A DNA stretch of 14,750 bases from Myxococcota bacterium (GCA_024276595.1 JAJRWW010000524.1:1-14750), one strand, 5' to 3'; counted from the first letter of the stretch, positions 6,434 to 14,017 are shown. Made by a program: numbers and translations. Notes: a model not told the origin generated them from the letters alone.

Positions 6434-7891
6434 ATGACACCCATGGAATCACGCCCTCCGCGCGGCCAGATGGCTCTGCTGCTGTGCCTCCTTGCCGGCA
6501 GCCTCTGCGCCTGCGGCGAAAAGACAGACACCAGGGCCATCGAGTACTGCATCCCCCTTGAGGATGGCTCCGAGCTGCCCGTGGCCAGGGTCTTGCTGGG
6601 CTTCGACGCCTACTCCGCAGACAACCGCCCCACCATGGAGCAGACGAACCGCTTCCTGGTGGCGAGCGAGATCCCCATCACCGTGCTCAGCGGGGCCGGC
6701 GTAGAGGAGGGCACCGTGGAGCTGGTCCACACCTCGCTGGCAGTGCTGGACGCCCAGTCGGACGCCGTGGTGGGGCGCGCCACCTTCTGGAACGTGGACG
6801 CCCTGCGCATGCTCCTGCCCTCGCTGGGGCCTGCCGGAGCCTCCAGGCGCTACGACGGCGTCATGGGGGGCGACCTCCTGCGCAAGTACTCGGTGCGGCT
6901 GGTGTTCGCAGGTGACTCCTCCTGCTCGCCCCCATGGGAAGGAGAGGGCTTCGCCCCGCCGACCATCCGCTTCGCCGAGGCGTTGCCCGACACGGACAGG
7001 GAGCTGGCGGCGGATGGCTACGCCGTCATGGACTACAAGCTCGCTGGCGGCGGCACCGCCATGGTGGCCGACCGAGAGCTGCAGTACGGCGCCACCCGGG
7101 TGGCGGTGGGCGTCTGCGTGGAGCCCGCCCCCTACTGGCCGGACGAGACCCCCGCCATGACCCTCGACTGCGAGAGCGCCACCGCCCTCGAGGCCATCAT
7201 CCCGGTCACCGGCGTGGACGCCTTCGGGCTCATCGCCACCGGCACCGGTCCCCTCCTCGTCACCGAGAGCTTCTATGAAAACCTTGCTGGACGCCTGGGC
7301 CCGACCTGGCCCGGCGGAGCAACCTCCACCACCATCGACCTTCCCGAGGGCACCGTCGATGCGCTGCAGGTGAACCTGTCCCGAATCGCCCTGGTGGGAG
7401 ATCGCTACGACAGCCGCGGACCCTGCGCAGAGCTGGCCCACAGGCGGCGCATCGCCCTCGCCCTGCGTTTCTGCCCGAACAAGGTCACCTCCATGGTGGG
7501 CAAGCGGGGGGCCTCCGTGGCAGAGCTCGACAGCGAGAAGCCCACCACCACCCCCGTCTCCATCCCCGCCTATCGCATTGCCGACTCCACCATGCTCATG
7601 GCGGGTCTCCAGGCCGAGGTGGCCACCCAGATCCCAGGGATCGACCTGCTGGTGGGGGCCGACGTGCTGCGTCACTTCGAGCTCTGGCTGGACTACCCCG
7701 AGTCCCGGGTGGTGATGCGCTGCATGAGCTGGGTGGACCCGGTGACCACCTCCGACGCCACGGGCCGCCCGGTCCCCCCCTGCCTGCACGCGGCGCCAGG
7801 GCAGACCTGCTGCGCTGGAAAGAGCCGCAGGGAGTGCCGCTGCGCCGGCTCTCCTTGCTGCCAGTACTACCGCTGGTCCCCACCGAAGTGA
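6434..7891 (+). CDS. Probable lipoprotein, degenerate two-lobed aspartyl-protease-like fold
   Basis: 485 residues from ATG 6434; in-frame ATGs at 6443 and 6470 are alternatives, and only a weak AGGG precedes the first. Residues 13-27 are hydrophobic and end in L-C-A-C27, close to a lipobox, so Cys27 may be lipidated. Two repeats look like pepsin/retropepsin lobes. Lobe 1 has F-L-V-A-S-E-I-P-I-T-V-L-S (74-86), where the family has a D-T-G core, followed by Y-D-G-V-M-G-G-D-L-L (140-149). Lobe 2 has L-I-A-T-G-T-G-P-L-L-V (267-276), followed by I-D-L-L-V-G-A-D-V-L-R (403-413) and a closing strand pair with D-Y-P-E-S. Both catalytic Asp positions are Ala, so proteolysis is not expected. The last 36 residues are Cys-rich (seven Cys, 450-476), suggesting disulfides outside the cytoplasm. 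Fold assignment is by pattern; otherwise it is an unknown exported protein. It ends only 15 bp from the convergent response-regulator gene. Confidence 0.7.
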   Translation: MTPMESRPPRGQMALLLCLLAGSLCACGEKTDTRAIEYCIPLEDGSELPVARVLLGFDAYSADNRPTMEQTNRFLVASEIPITVLSGAGVEEGTVELVHTSLAVLDAQSDAVVGRATFWNVDALRMLLPSLGPAGASRRYDGVMGGDLLRKYSVRLVFAGDSSCSPPWEGEGFAPPTIRFAEALPDTDRELAADGYAVMDYKLAGGGTAMVADRELQYGATRVAVGVCVEPAPYWPDETPAMTLDCESATALEAIIPVTGVDAFGLIATGTGPLLVTESFYENLAGRLGPTWPGGATSTTIDLPEGTVDALQVNLSRIALVGDRYDSRGPCAELAHRRRIALALRFCPNKVTSMVGKRGASVAELDSEKPTTTPVSIPAYRIADSTMLMAGLQAEVATQIPGIDLLVGADVLRHFELWLDYPESRVVMRCMSWVDPVTTSDATGRPVPPCLHAAPGQTCCAGKSRRECRCAGSPCCQYYRWSPPK

Positions 7892-7906
7892 CCGTCCCCC
7901 TGCGGC

Positions 7907-8557
7907 TCAAAGATCCACGAGGCCCGCGGCGGTGGCCTTGAGCACGGCCTCCACCCGGCTCCGCACCCCCAGCTTGCGGTAGATGGACTCCAGGCGGCCC
8001 TTCACCTGGCGCCGGGTGGTGCCCAGGGTACGCCCAACCTCGGGGTTGGTGAGCCCCCGCGCCACGAGGTTGAGGACCGTCACCTCCTCCTCCGTCAGGC
8101 CGAGCGCGCCCTGGCTCCGGCGGCCCCTGCTCGCCTCGAAGAGGTTCCAGAAGCGGCGCGCCAGGCGAGGCTCGATGATCGTCCCCCCGGCGGCCACCTC
8201 TCGCACGGCCTCGATGAGCCTGCTGCCGGCGATCCCCTTCACCAGGTAGCCCGCCGCGCCGAGGCGCATGGCTTCCAGCACCTTGCCCGAGTCGGCGAAG
8301 GTGGTCAGGATGAGCACCTCGGGCCCGACTGGTGGGCCCGCAAGCCGCCCCAGGAGCGACATCCCGTCCATGCCCGGCAGCTCCAGATCCAGCAGCAGCA
8401 GGTCCACGGCACCCTCTCCGAGGTGCGGCTCGGCCTCCTCGGCGCTGGCGGCCTCGCCCACCACCGACAGCCCCTTTCCCCCTCTCAGGAGCCGACAGAG
8501 GCGGGACCTCAATCGGTGGTCGTCCTCACAGACGAAGAGCCGGACGGGCCCGCTCAT
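7907..8557 (-). CDS. NarL/LuxR-type response regulator (orphan in this window)
   Basis: 216 residues. Receiver domain (about 4-120): acidic pair Asp12-Asp13, phosphoacceptor Asp57 in L-L-L-L-D-L-E-L-P-G-M-D-G, Thr85/Thr86, and Lys107 in Y-L-V-K-G; every switch residue is present. A LuxR-type helix-turn-helix follows (about 152-210): L-T-E-E-E-V, then A-R-G-L-T-N-P-E-V, then recognition helix R-R-Q-V-K-G-R-L-E-S-I-Y-R-K-L-G-V. It should bind DNA as a phosphorylation-controlled dimer. ATG (8557-8555) overlaps the TGA of the upstream TPR gene (ATGA), and a GGGGGAG run touches the start codon, so translation is probably coupled. A larger open frame extends upstream to about 9673 but lies inside the TPR gene and has no domain character. 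No histidine kinase is nearby, so the phosphodonor is unknown. Confidence 0.93.
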   Translation of the reverse strand: MSGPVRLFVCEDDHRLRSRLCRLLRGGKGLSVVGEAASAEEAEPHLGEGAVDLLLLDLELPGMDGMSLLGRLAGPPVGPEVLILTTFADSGKVLEAMRLGAAGYLVKGIAGSRLIEAVREVAAGGTIIEPRLARRFWNLFEASRGRRSQGALGLTEEEVTVLNLVARGLTNPEVGRTLGTTRRQVKGRLESIYRKLGVRSRVEAVLKATAAGLVDL

Positions 8558-11500
8558 CTCCCCCGCAGCTTCGCCAGTAGGGGCCCGAGCCACGCCGGCG
8601 GCTTCACCGCCCTCGCCTGTCGCAAGAGCGCAGCCGACCGCCTCGCCTCGGCCGGGTACCGGGCCAGCAGGCTGCCCAGCATGAGGCGCGCCAGCGGCTG
8701 AGGCCTGCGCATCTTGGCCAGCACCTGCTCCAGCCAGTAGCGCCCCTCCTCCGGGCGACCGGCGAGGATCTCCCTGGCACAGTGCTTCAGCAGGCGGGTC
8801 ACGAGCTTTCGAGAGCGGTCCCGTGTCCGGGCGGCCCGTCCCATGATCTGCGCCATGAGCAGCAGGGCGTCCGGGTTGTCGGGGGCGGCCCGCAGCACAT
8901 CCTCGAGCTGACTCTTGGCCCGCGCCAGCTTCCCGCTGGCGAGGTGCACCTTTGCCAGGGCCACCGCCGCCTGGTACAGCCGCCCGTTGAGGCTCAGCGC
9001 CTCGGTGAAGGCCGCCCCGGCCCCCTTCAGGTCGCCCTTGCCCTTGGCAAGGAGCGCCATGCCCAGGGCAAACTGCAGCCGAGCGCGGATCCTGGCCGGA
9101 GACGCATCCCACCTCTTGGCCACGGCGAGGGCCTCGCGAAAGCGCGCGGCAGCCTCCACGCTCTTGCCAGCACCCAGGAGCAGCCACCCGAGGGACCGGA
9201 GAGTGGGCAAGTGAGCCGGGCTCAGCTTGAGCGCCAGGGTGTAGGACCTGATCGCCCCCTTCAGGCGGTTCATGGAGTGAAGCGCCTTGCCCATGGCGAA
9301 GTGGAGCAGCGGGCTGCGCTCCAGGTCCGGGTGCTTTTTGACCTGTGCCTTCAGCAGCGACTCCACCTGCTTCCCGCGCTCGGGGGTCTGCTGTCCGGAC
9401 AGCAGGGCGAGCCCCTCGAGCACCGCCAGGCGCGGGGAGCTGGCGCCCATACGTCCGGCCATGGCGAGCAGGATGAGGGCGGAGTCCAGAGACTCTGGCC
9501 GCTCCTGGGCAATGAGGATGGAGGCCCGCAGGATGAGATCCTCTCCGCGGACCATGGCCGAGGGACAGAGAGTGGTCCGATCCAGCGACGAGAGGCGGGC
9601 GGCCCACCGGGCGGTGTGGGCAAGGCGCCTGAGGATGGATCGGGGCATCCTGGCCCTGTGCCCGGCATAGCAAAGGGTGGTGGAGTCATCCAGGGCCTCG
9701 ACCAGGTACCCCGTCTTCATGCGGATCCGAGCCCTGGCGCGCAGGGCAGGGTAGTAGGCGGGCGCCCGCTCCATGGCCTGCTCCACCTGCTGACGCGCGT
9801 CGGCAAGCCTGCCGGCATTGATGAGAAGACGCGCGTAGAGCACCCCTGCCAGGGCCGCGTCCCTGTGGTGAGCGACCCCCTTGGCGAGGAGCTCCATGGC
9901 CTGTGCAGCGTCTGGGGTCAGCCGCGCAAGGGCGTACCTGGCAAGGGGCGCAGCCCTCCCAGCGGTCAGCTTGACCAGGGCACCCCTGGCAGCGGCCAGC
10001 TCTCGGGTGGCCTCGGCGGCCCGGCTGGTGTCCGCGCCCGACCTGCCCTTCTTGTTGCGCCCACCGGGACGGGGCGACCCGTGAGCCCGGGCATCGGCAC
10101 GGCGCAACTGCTCCTGCGCCCGGAGCCCCCGAGCCAGGTGGGAGTAGATGCGCACGGCCATTGCGTCCGCTGGCTCCGGCTTCAGCCGTGCCAGGGCGGC
10201 GAGGACCTTGAGCGCCTCGGAGTAACGCCGCGCCACGATGAACGCCCTCGCCAGCACCAGCCGGGCCTGCCGCGCAACGGGGCTCTTGGGGCCCAGCCGG
10301 ACAAGCAGCTTCCGCGCCCCGGCGATGACGGGCCCCGGGAGCCCCCTGTTGAGCTCCACCTCCAAGCCCAGGGCCCGAATGAGGGGATCCCCCTCCCCCC
10401 GCAGCACGGCCAGGCCGTGCTTGAGAGGCCGCCTGGAGCTGTCCACCTCTCCCAGCAGCAGGCACAGTCGTATGTACCAGGCCAGCCACCGCGCCTCGGG
10501 GATTAGCTGCCGACTGGCCCTCCCAAGGGCCGCGGCGGAGGGGCCCAGCTTGCCCTGGGCCCAAAGCAGCCAGGCGCTGGCCAGGCTGTGCCAGGCTCGA
10601 ATGAGCCGGGGGGTCTTCTCGCCAGGGGTGAGCTTGCGCAGCTCTGCCGAGACCCGGTCCAGCTCGCGCTGGCGCATGAGCCTGGCCTGGATGAGCCCCA
10701 GGCGCGCCCGCAGGGAGCGCGGGTTGACCCCAAGCACCCGGTTGAAGCGCTCCTGGGCCTCCACCACCCGGCCCTGCTCCAGGAGCACCTGCGCCATGGC
10801 TAGCTGCGCCGGGACGTGATCCTTGTCCCGCTTCACCGTCTCCTCCAGGTCCCTGGCCGCGGCCGAGAAGTCACCCTCTGCCAGGTGAGCGAGGCCACGC
10901 AGGTAACGCAGCCCCAACGCCTGTGGATACCTGGCCATGCCCTTGCTCAGCATCCGCACCGTCTCCGCCCGGATCCTTCGGGCTCCGGGAGCGGGCCGCA
11001 CCCCCATGAGCAGCCGCTGGATGGCCTGGGCCTCCAGGGCTGCCTCGGCTCCCCAGCTCGCAGTCCTGTAGGCCAGACCAAGGCGCACCTGCAGCCGCCG
11101 GAGGGGCCCTGGGGGATGGCGCTGGAGCTTGCGGAGGATCTTCTCGGCGCCAAAGATGGCGGCCGGGACGCGCTTGATGTCGATCATGTACTCCAGCGCC
11201 ATGCGGGCCTCGATCTTGGCGAGCCAGGCGTGCAGGTCCGGGCTGTTGGGGTCCGTGGCAAGGGCGGCCCTGACAGCGCTGCGCGCCGCTCGATAGCGCT
11301 CCAGGGAGCCGGTGCGCATGGCGTCCCTGGAGAGCTTCACGGCGTCCGCTGTCACCCCTGCACGCCCCCTCATGCGCCACACCGTAAGCGCGCTGCCCAC
11401 CGCCAGCAACAACAGCAGCGTAATGAGCACGACCCTGCCGGCGGCGCCCGCGGAGGGCTTGCCCGCGGCCGGATCCAGCTCCACGGGGCCCAGATCCAGC

Positions 11501-12162
11501 CCTTCGTCCACCTCCTCCACGTTGATGATGGCGCCCCTTCCGCCGATGAGGGGGCCCGGGTGGGCCCGCCGGGGGGGGCTCTGCCCGGCCTCCCTCGTCC
11601 CATCCCCAGGCGATGGCTCCGGGGCGAGGCCGTGCCCCGGTGTGCCAGCAACCATGGCCGGCGTGGAGAGAGCCTTTGCCAGCGTCGCCCCGGACCCGCC
11701 CGCCCTGGCGCCGGGAGGCCGCACATCGATCTCGCCGGTCATACCGCCGAGGGCAGCCCAGAGCCTGGCCACCTCCGGGTCGTCTCCAGGCAGGAGCTTG
11801 CTGGCATGCCTGAGCATGGCCCTTGCCCGGCCAGGATCGGCCTTCTGCAGCAGCACATCCGTTATGAGCAGCATGGCCCTGGCGTCATCGCGGCTGGTCT
11901 TGAGCAGCCCCAGGAGCACAGTCTGCGCCTCCTGGAGGCGCCCGGCGAGCATGAGCGCCCTGCCCTGGGCACGGATGCCGGGTGCGCTGTCTGGGTGAAA
12001 CCTGAGCCCCTGTTGGCACACCTCGATGGCCTCCTCCACCCTCCCAGCATCCTGGAGCAGATTCGCCAGCTCCACGAACCGTGGGGAGCTCGGCTCCTTC
12101 CGAAGCAGCTCCTGGAGGGATTTGATGCTCTGGGATGTCGTGCCAGTGTTGCGAGGTGTCAT
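8554..12162 (-). CDS. Large single-pass membrane TPR protein
   Basis: 1202 residues from ATG 12162. The frame stays open further upstream to about 12810, but that stretch overlaps the opposing 12335-12919 gene and looks non-coding, so the shorter start is preferred; only a weak purine run (TAGAGC) precedes it. Residues about 12-130 are cytoplasmic TPR-like helices (E-L-A-N-L-L-Q-D-A-G-R-V-E-E-A-I). A Pro/Gly-rich linker (about 145-240) follows, then one membrane helix (about 243-263), then a long solenoid of TPR-like helix pairs (about 275-1195). The clearest repeats are at 415-480, 770-815, 950-1015 and 1025-1100. A basic Lys/Arg/Gly linker (about 690-712) interrupts it. The layout suggests a scaffold binding partners on both sides of the membrane. 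Its stop overlaps the response-regulator start, so the two are likely one operon and one pathway. No enzymatic motif seen; exact function unknown. Confidence 0.88.
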   Translation of the reverse strand: MTPRNTGTTSQSIKSLQELLRKEPSSPRFVELANLLQDAGRVEEAIEVCQQGLRFHPDSAPGIRAQGRALMLAGRLQEAQTVLLGLLKTSRDDARAMLLITDVLLQKADPGRARAMLRHASKLLPGDDPEVARLWAALGGMTGEIDVRPPGARAGGSGATLAKALSTPAMVAGTPGHGLAPEPSPGDGTREAGQSPPRRAHPGPLIGGRGAIINVEEVDEGLDLGPVELDPAAGKPSAGAAGRVVLITLLLLLAVGSALTVWRMRGRAGVTADAVKLSRDAMRTGSLERYRAARSAVRAALATDPNSPDLHAWLAKIEARMALEYMIDIKRVPAAIFGAEKILRKLQRHPPGPLRRLQVRLGLAYRTASWGAEAALEAQAIQRLLMGVRPAPGARRIRAETVRMLSKGMARYPQALGLRYLRGLAHLAEGDFSAAARDLEETVKRDKDHVPAQLAMAQVLLEQGRVVEAQERFNRVLGVNPRSLRARLGLIQARLMRQRELDRVSAELRKLTPGEKTPRLIRAWHSLASAWLLWAQGKLGPSAAALGRASRQLIPEARWLAWYIRLCLLLGEVDSSRRPLKHGLAVLRGEGDPLIRALGLEVELNRGLPGPVIAGARKLLVRLGPKSPVARQARLVLARAFIVARRYSEALKVLAALARLKPEPADAMAVRIYSHLARGLRAQEQLRRADARAHGSPRPGGRNKKGRSGADTSRAAEATRELAAARGALVKLTAGRAAPLARYALARLTPDAAQAMELLAKGVAHHRDAALAGVLYARLLINAGRLADARQQVEQAMERAPAYYPALRARARIRMKTGYLVEALDDSTTLCYAGHRARMPRSILRRLAHTARWAARLSSLDRTTLCPSAMVRGEDLILRASILIAQERPESLDSALILLAMAGRMGASSPRLAVLEGLALLSGQQTPERGKQVESLLKAQVKKHPDLERSPLLHFAMGKALHSMNRLKGAIRSYTLALKLSPAHLPTLRSLGWLLLGAGKSVEAAARFREALAVAKRWDASPARIRARLQFALGMALLAKGKGDLKGAGAAFTEALSLNGRLYQAAVALAKVHLASGKLARAKSQLEDVLRAAPDNPDALLLMAQIMGRAARTRDRSRKLVTRLLKHCAREILAGRPEEGRYWLEQVLAKMRRPQPLARLMLGSLLARYPAEARRSAALLRQARAVKPPAWLGPLLAKLRGR

Positions 12163-12334
12163 TGCTCTACGAGGGCTTAGATTGTGGATAGCCAAGCTGC
12201 AGAATACTGGACGATCCAGCCAGAATCCAGCGACACTTGCGTCCTCGCCGGGAATACTGCAACATGCTCCGGCGTAGATCTTTGCAACCTCCGGCCCAGC
12301 AGGCCCACGCCCGGAAGCTGTCAGGAGCCACGGG
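12163..12334. promoter_or_regulatory. Divergent promoter region with repeated GAATACTG
   Basis: This 172-bp space separates the TPR gene (minus) from the small membrane-protein gene (plus). GAATACTG occurs at 12202-12209 and again at 12252-12259, exactly 50 bp apart in the same orientation. A palindrome CTGGA-CGA-TCCAG (12207-12219) overlaps the first copy. These could be binding sites for a shared regulator. I found no convincing -35/-10 pair on either strand. Confidence 0.35.
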
Positions 12335-12919
12335 ATGAACAACCACGGGACCGAGTCCAGCCCTCTGCTGAAGAAAATCTCCTGGATCGCCACAGGGATC
12401 AGCGGTCTTTGCGTGCTCCTTGGAGCAGTGCTGCTGGCCATGGACGCCTCTCCGGGGGAGATCCCGCCGCTGACCGCCAAAGACAGAGCCAGGCGCGTCA
12501 GACGTGGCCCGCGGTCCGCTCCGAGCAGGCCTCCTCGTTCCAGGTACAAGCTGCCCAAGGTGCCCTCGGCACACTCCCTCCGACCCTCCACCTCCCCCAC
12601 CAAGCCAGACCTGGTCCGCCCGGACAGGCCGAGCCTCGGGCACCGAAAGCTCACCAGCCTGAGCAGGCTCAAGCGAGCCAGCACCGTGGGGCGCACGCCC
12701 ACCGGCCGCCTCTCCAAGGAGGAGCTGCAGAAGCGACGGGAGGAGCGCCGAAAGCGCCAGATCGCACGGCTGAGCAAGAGGATCCAGACCCTCGAGGACC
12801 GCATCGACACCTACCGGCAGGACGGCACCCGCACCGAGTCCCAGATCAGCCGCATGGAGCGCAGCCTCGACCGCATGAAGAAGCGCCTGAAGCGAATGGA
12901 GGAGCAGCAGGGGCGCTGA
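12335..12919 (+). CDS. Small membrane-anchored protein with basic coiled-coil C terminus
   Basis: 194 residues; family not recognised. ATG 12335 has AGGAG (12323-12327) seven bases upstream, a strong start. One membrane helix lies at about 15-36. Residues 50-120 are Arg/Pro/Ser-rich and probably disordered. Residues about 125-191 form a highly charged, strongly basic helix with heptad-like spacing (for example I-S-R-M-E-R-S-L-D-R-M-K-K-R-L-K-R-M), consistent with a coiled coil. The gene is divergent from the TPR gene across a possible shared control region, so a link to the TPR/response-regulator pair is plausible but unproven. It could tether nucleic acid, acidic protein or envelope polymer. 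Codon choice favours G/C like its neighbours, which supports a real gene over the overlapping open frame on the minus strand. Confidence 0.75.
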   Translation: MNNHGTESSPLLKKISWIATGISGLCVLLGAVLLAMDASPGEIPPLTAKDRARRVRRGPRSAPSRPPRSRYKLPKVPSAHSLRPSTSPTKPDLVRPDRPSLGHRKLTSLSRLKRASTVGRTPTGRLSKEELQKRREERRKRQIARLSKRIQTLEDRIDTYRQDGTRTESQISRMERSLDRMKKRLKRMEEQQGR

Positions 12920-12978
12920 CCCTCGACTCCGCCGCCAGGTCCGGGCACTCACCCTGAAACGGGCTCTCCCCCCTGCGG

Positions 12979-12992
12979 CCCAGGCGCCTGGG
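12979..12992. promoter_or_regulatory. 14-bp perfect palindrome upstream of the carbonic anhydrase-like gene
   Basis: CCCAGGCGCCTGGG is its own reverse complement and lies 46 bp before the ATG at 13039. It could be an operator for a dimeric regulator or the 3' hairpin of the preceding gene. GC-rich palindromes of this size can arise by chance, and no T-run follows. Confidence 0.25.
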
Positions 12993-13038
12993 GACGATGG
13001 AGGCTTGACGCCTGTGCAGAGGTTTGCCATGAGAGGGC

Positions 13039-13590
13039 ATGTCCATCGTGAAGCCTCATGGCGGAATCTGGCCGCGCCTGGGTGACGGAGTCTACCTGGC
13101 CGAGGGGACCGCGGTGATAGGAGACGTGGAGCTGGGACCCGAATGCAGCGTCTGGTACGGCTCGGTGATCCGCGGGGACGTGAACTGGATCCGGCTAGGC
13201 GCCCGAGTGAACGTGCAGGACGGCTCGGTGATCCACGTGGTGCGCCGAACATTTCCAACGCTCATCGCCGACGACGTGACCCTGGGGCACAGGGTGGTCG
13301 CCCACGGCTGCACCATTGGTCGAGGCGCCCTCATCGGCATCGGAGCCATCCTGCTCGACGACGTTGTGATCGAGGAGGAGGCCGTGGTGGGCGCCGGCTC
13401 CGTGGTAACGCCCGGGACCAGGATCCCGCCGCGATGCCTGGCCATGGGCACGCCCGCCCGGGTGCGCAGGGAGCTCACCGAGGCCGAGCTCGCGTACAAC
13501 CGTGAGACCGCGGCCAACTACTGCAAGCTCGCACGGGAGCACGCCGCGGTGGCCCCCGGGGCTCCTCCAACCAGCGTGACCAGGACCTGA
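13039..13590 (+). CDS. Gamma-class carbonic anhydrase-like hexapeptide-repeat protein
   Basis: 183 residues, the usual length of the YrdA/CaiE/PaaY-like group. The body is a left-handed beta-helix made of hexapeptide repeats (I-G-D-V-E-L-G, V-I-R-G-D, V-V-G-A-G-S-V-V). Residues matching the metal site and active site of the gamma class are present: Arg45 and Asp47 (R-G-D), Gln60, and the three zinc-ligand histidines His66, His84 and His89. It would act as a trimer. True carbonic anhydrase activity varies within this family, and the acidic loop with the proton-shuttle Glu of the archaeal enzyme is not obvious, so substrate is uncertain. A stop codon lies just upstream (13030-13032), so ATG 13039 is the first possible start, but GAGAGGG sits almost against it. 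GTG 13048, 10 nt after that run, is an alternative start. It stands alone, not in an obvious operon. Confidence 0.92.
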   Translation: MSIVKPHGGIWPRLGDGVYLAEGTAVIGDVELGPECSVWYGSVIRGDVNWIRLGARVNVQDGSVIHVVRRTFPTLIADDVTLGHRVVAHGCTIGRGALIGIGAILLDDVVIEEEAVVGAGSVVTPGTRIPPRCLAMGTPARVRRELTEAELAYNRETAANYCKLAREHAAVAPGAPPTSVTRT

Positions 13591-13594
13591 TGAA

Positions 13595-13616
13595 GGGTGT
13601 GACAGCCGGGTGTGAC
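13595..13616 (+). repeat. Tandem 9-bp direct repeat GGGTGTGAC
   Basis: GGGTGTGAC occurs at 13595-13603 and 13608-13616, separated by AGCC (13-bp period). It lies about 105 bp upstream of the small secreted-protein gene and just after the stop of the preceding gene. This could be a regulator site, but the spacing is not a whole number of helical turns. Confidence 0.35.
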
Positions 13617-13721
13617 CACTTGCAGCGGCGACGTCCCAGCTTTTTCGCTCCCCCATAGACCTTTCCTTGCCGTCCTCCGTTCGAAGGATCCATCGGCAGA
13701 GCACGCCGCAGGAGACTTCCC

Positions 13722-13976
13722 GTGAAAAAGGCACTCATCACCCTGGCGACAGTCCTTTCCGTGACCGTGATCTCCACGCCCCTGGCCCTGGCGCAGAGCT
13801 CGAGCTATGCGAAGAAGAAGGCGATCATCTTCAAAGATGGGGATCAGATCTGGGGGATGCTCCTCAAGCCCTCTGGCACCTTCATCACCGCCGCGCGGCG
13901 ACCCGAGGGCAAGTCGCTGATAGAGTACCGCATCGACTTCAAGCCCGAGATGCTCCGGCTCATGCAGGAGCTCTGA
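13722..13976 (+). CDS. Small secreted protein of unknown function
   Basis: 84 residues from GTG 13722, with AGGAG (13710-13714) seven bases upstream. A classical signal peptide (M-K-K, hydrophobic core, A-L-A cleavage after residue 24) leaves a mature chain of about 60 residues with no Cys. The mature part reads as beta strands: A-I-I-F-K-D-G-D-Q-I-W-G-M-L-L-K-P and S-G-T-F-I-T-A-A-R-R-P, then I-E-Y-R-I-D-F-K-P-E-M and a short C-terminal helix. I do not recognise a family. The F-K-D-G-D-x-I-x-G start resembles small periplasmic beta-barrel or SH3-like folds, a guess from spacing only. It appears monocistronic, between the carbonic anhydrase-like gene and the convergent methyltransferase. Confidence 0.85.
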   Translation: MKKALITLATVLSVTVISTPLALAQSSSYAKKKAIIFKDGDQIWGMLLKPSGTFITAARRPEGKSLIEYRIDFKPEMLRLMQEL

Positions 13977-14002
13977 GCTCGCCGGTCGCCCCCTGTGCAT
14001 CA

Positions 14003-14017
14003 CGCCTTCCCCAGGCG
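14003..14017. terminator. Possible short hairpin between convergent genes
   Basis: CGCCT (14003-14007) and AGGCG (14013-14017) form a 5-bp GC stem with a TCCCC loop in the 92-bp gap between two convergent genes. It could terminate either transcript, but it is short and lacks a T-run on both sides. Confidence 0.2.

Noticed and set aside
8558..9673. Upstream extension of the response-regulator frame (about 370 extra codons)
   Set aside because: It lies wholly within the TPR gene in another frame, is Gly/Pro-rich without domain features, and the natural start is the ATGA overlap.
8782..12180. Plus-strand open frames of about 574 and 454 codons opposite the TPR gene
   Set aside because: They are shadows of the TPR gene; translations lack any recognisable domain and no convincing ribosome site supports them.
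12163..12810. N-terminal extension of the TPR gene past ATG 12162
   Set aside because: It would overlap the opposing 12335-12919 gene, which has a strong ribosome site, and the extension lacks TPR character.
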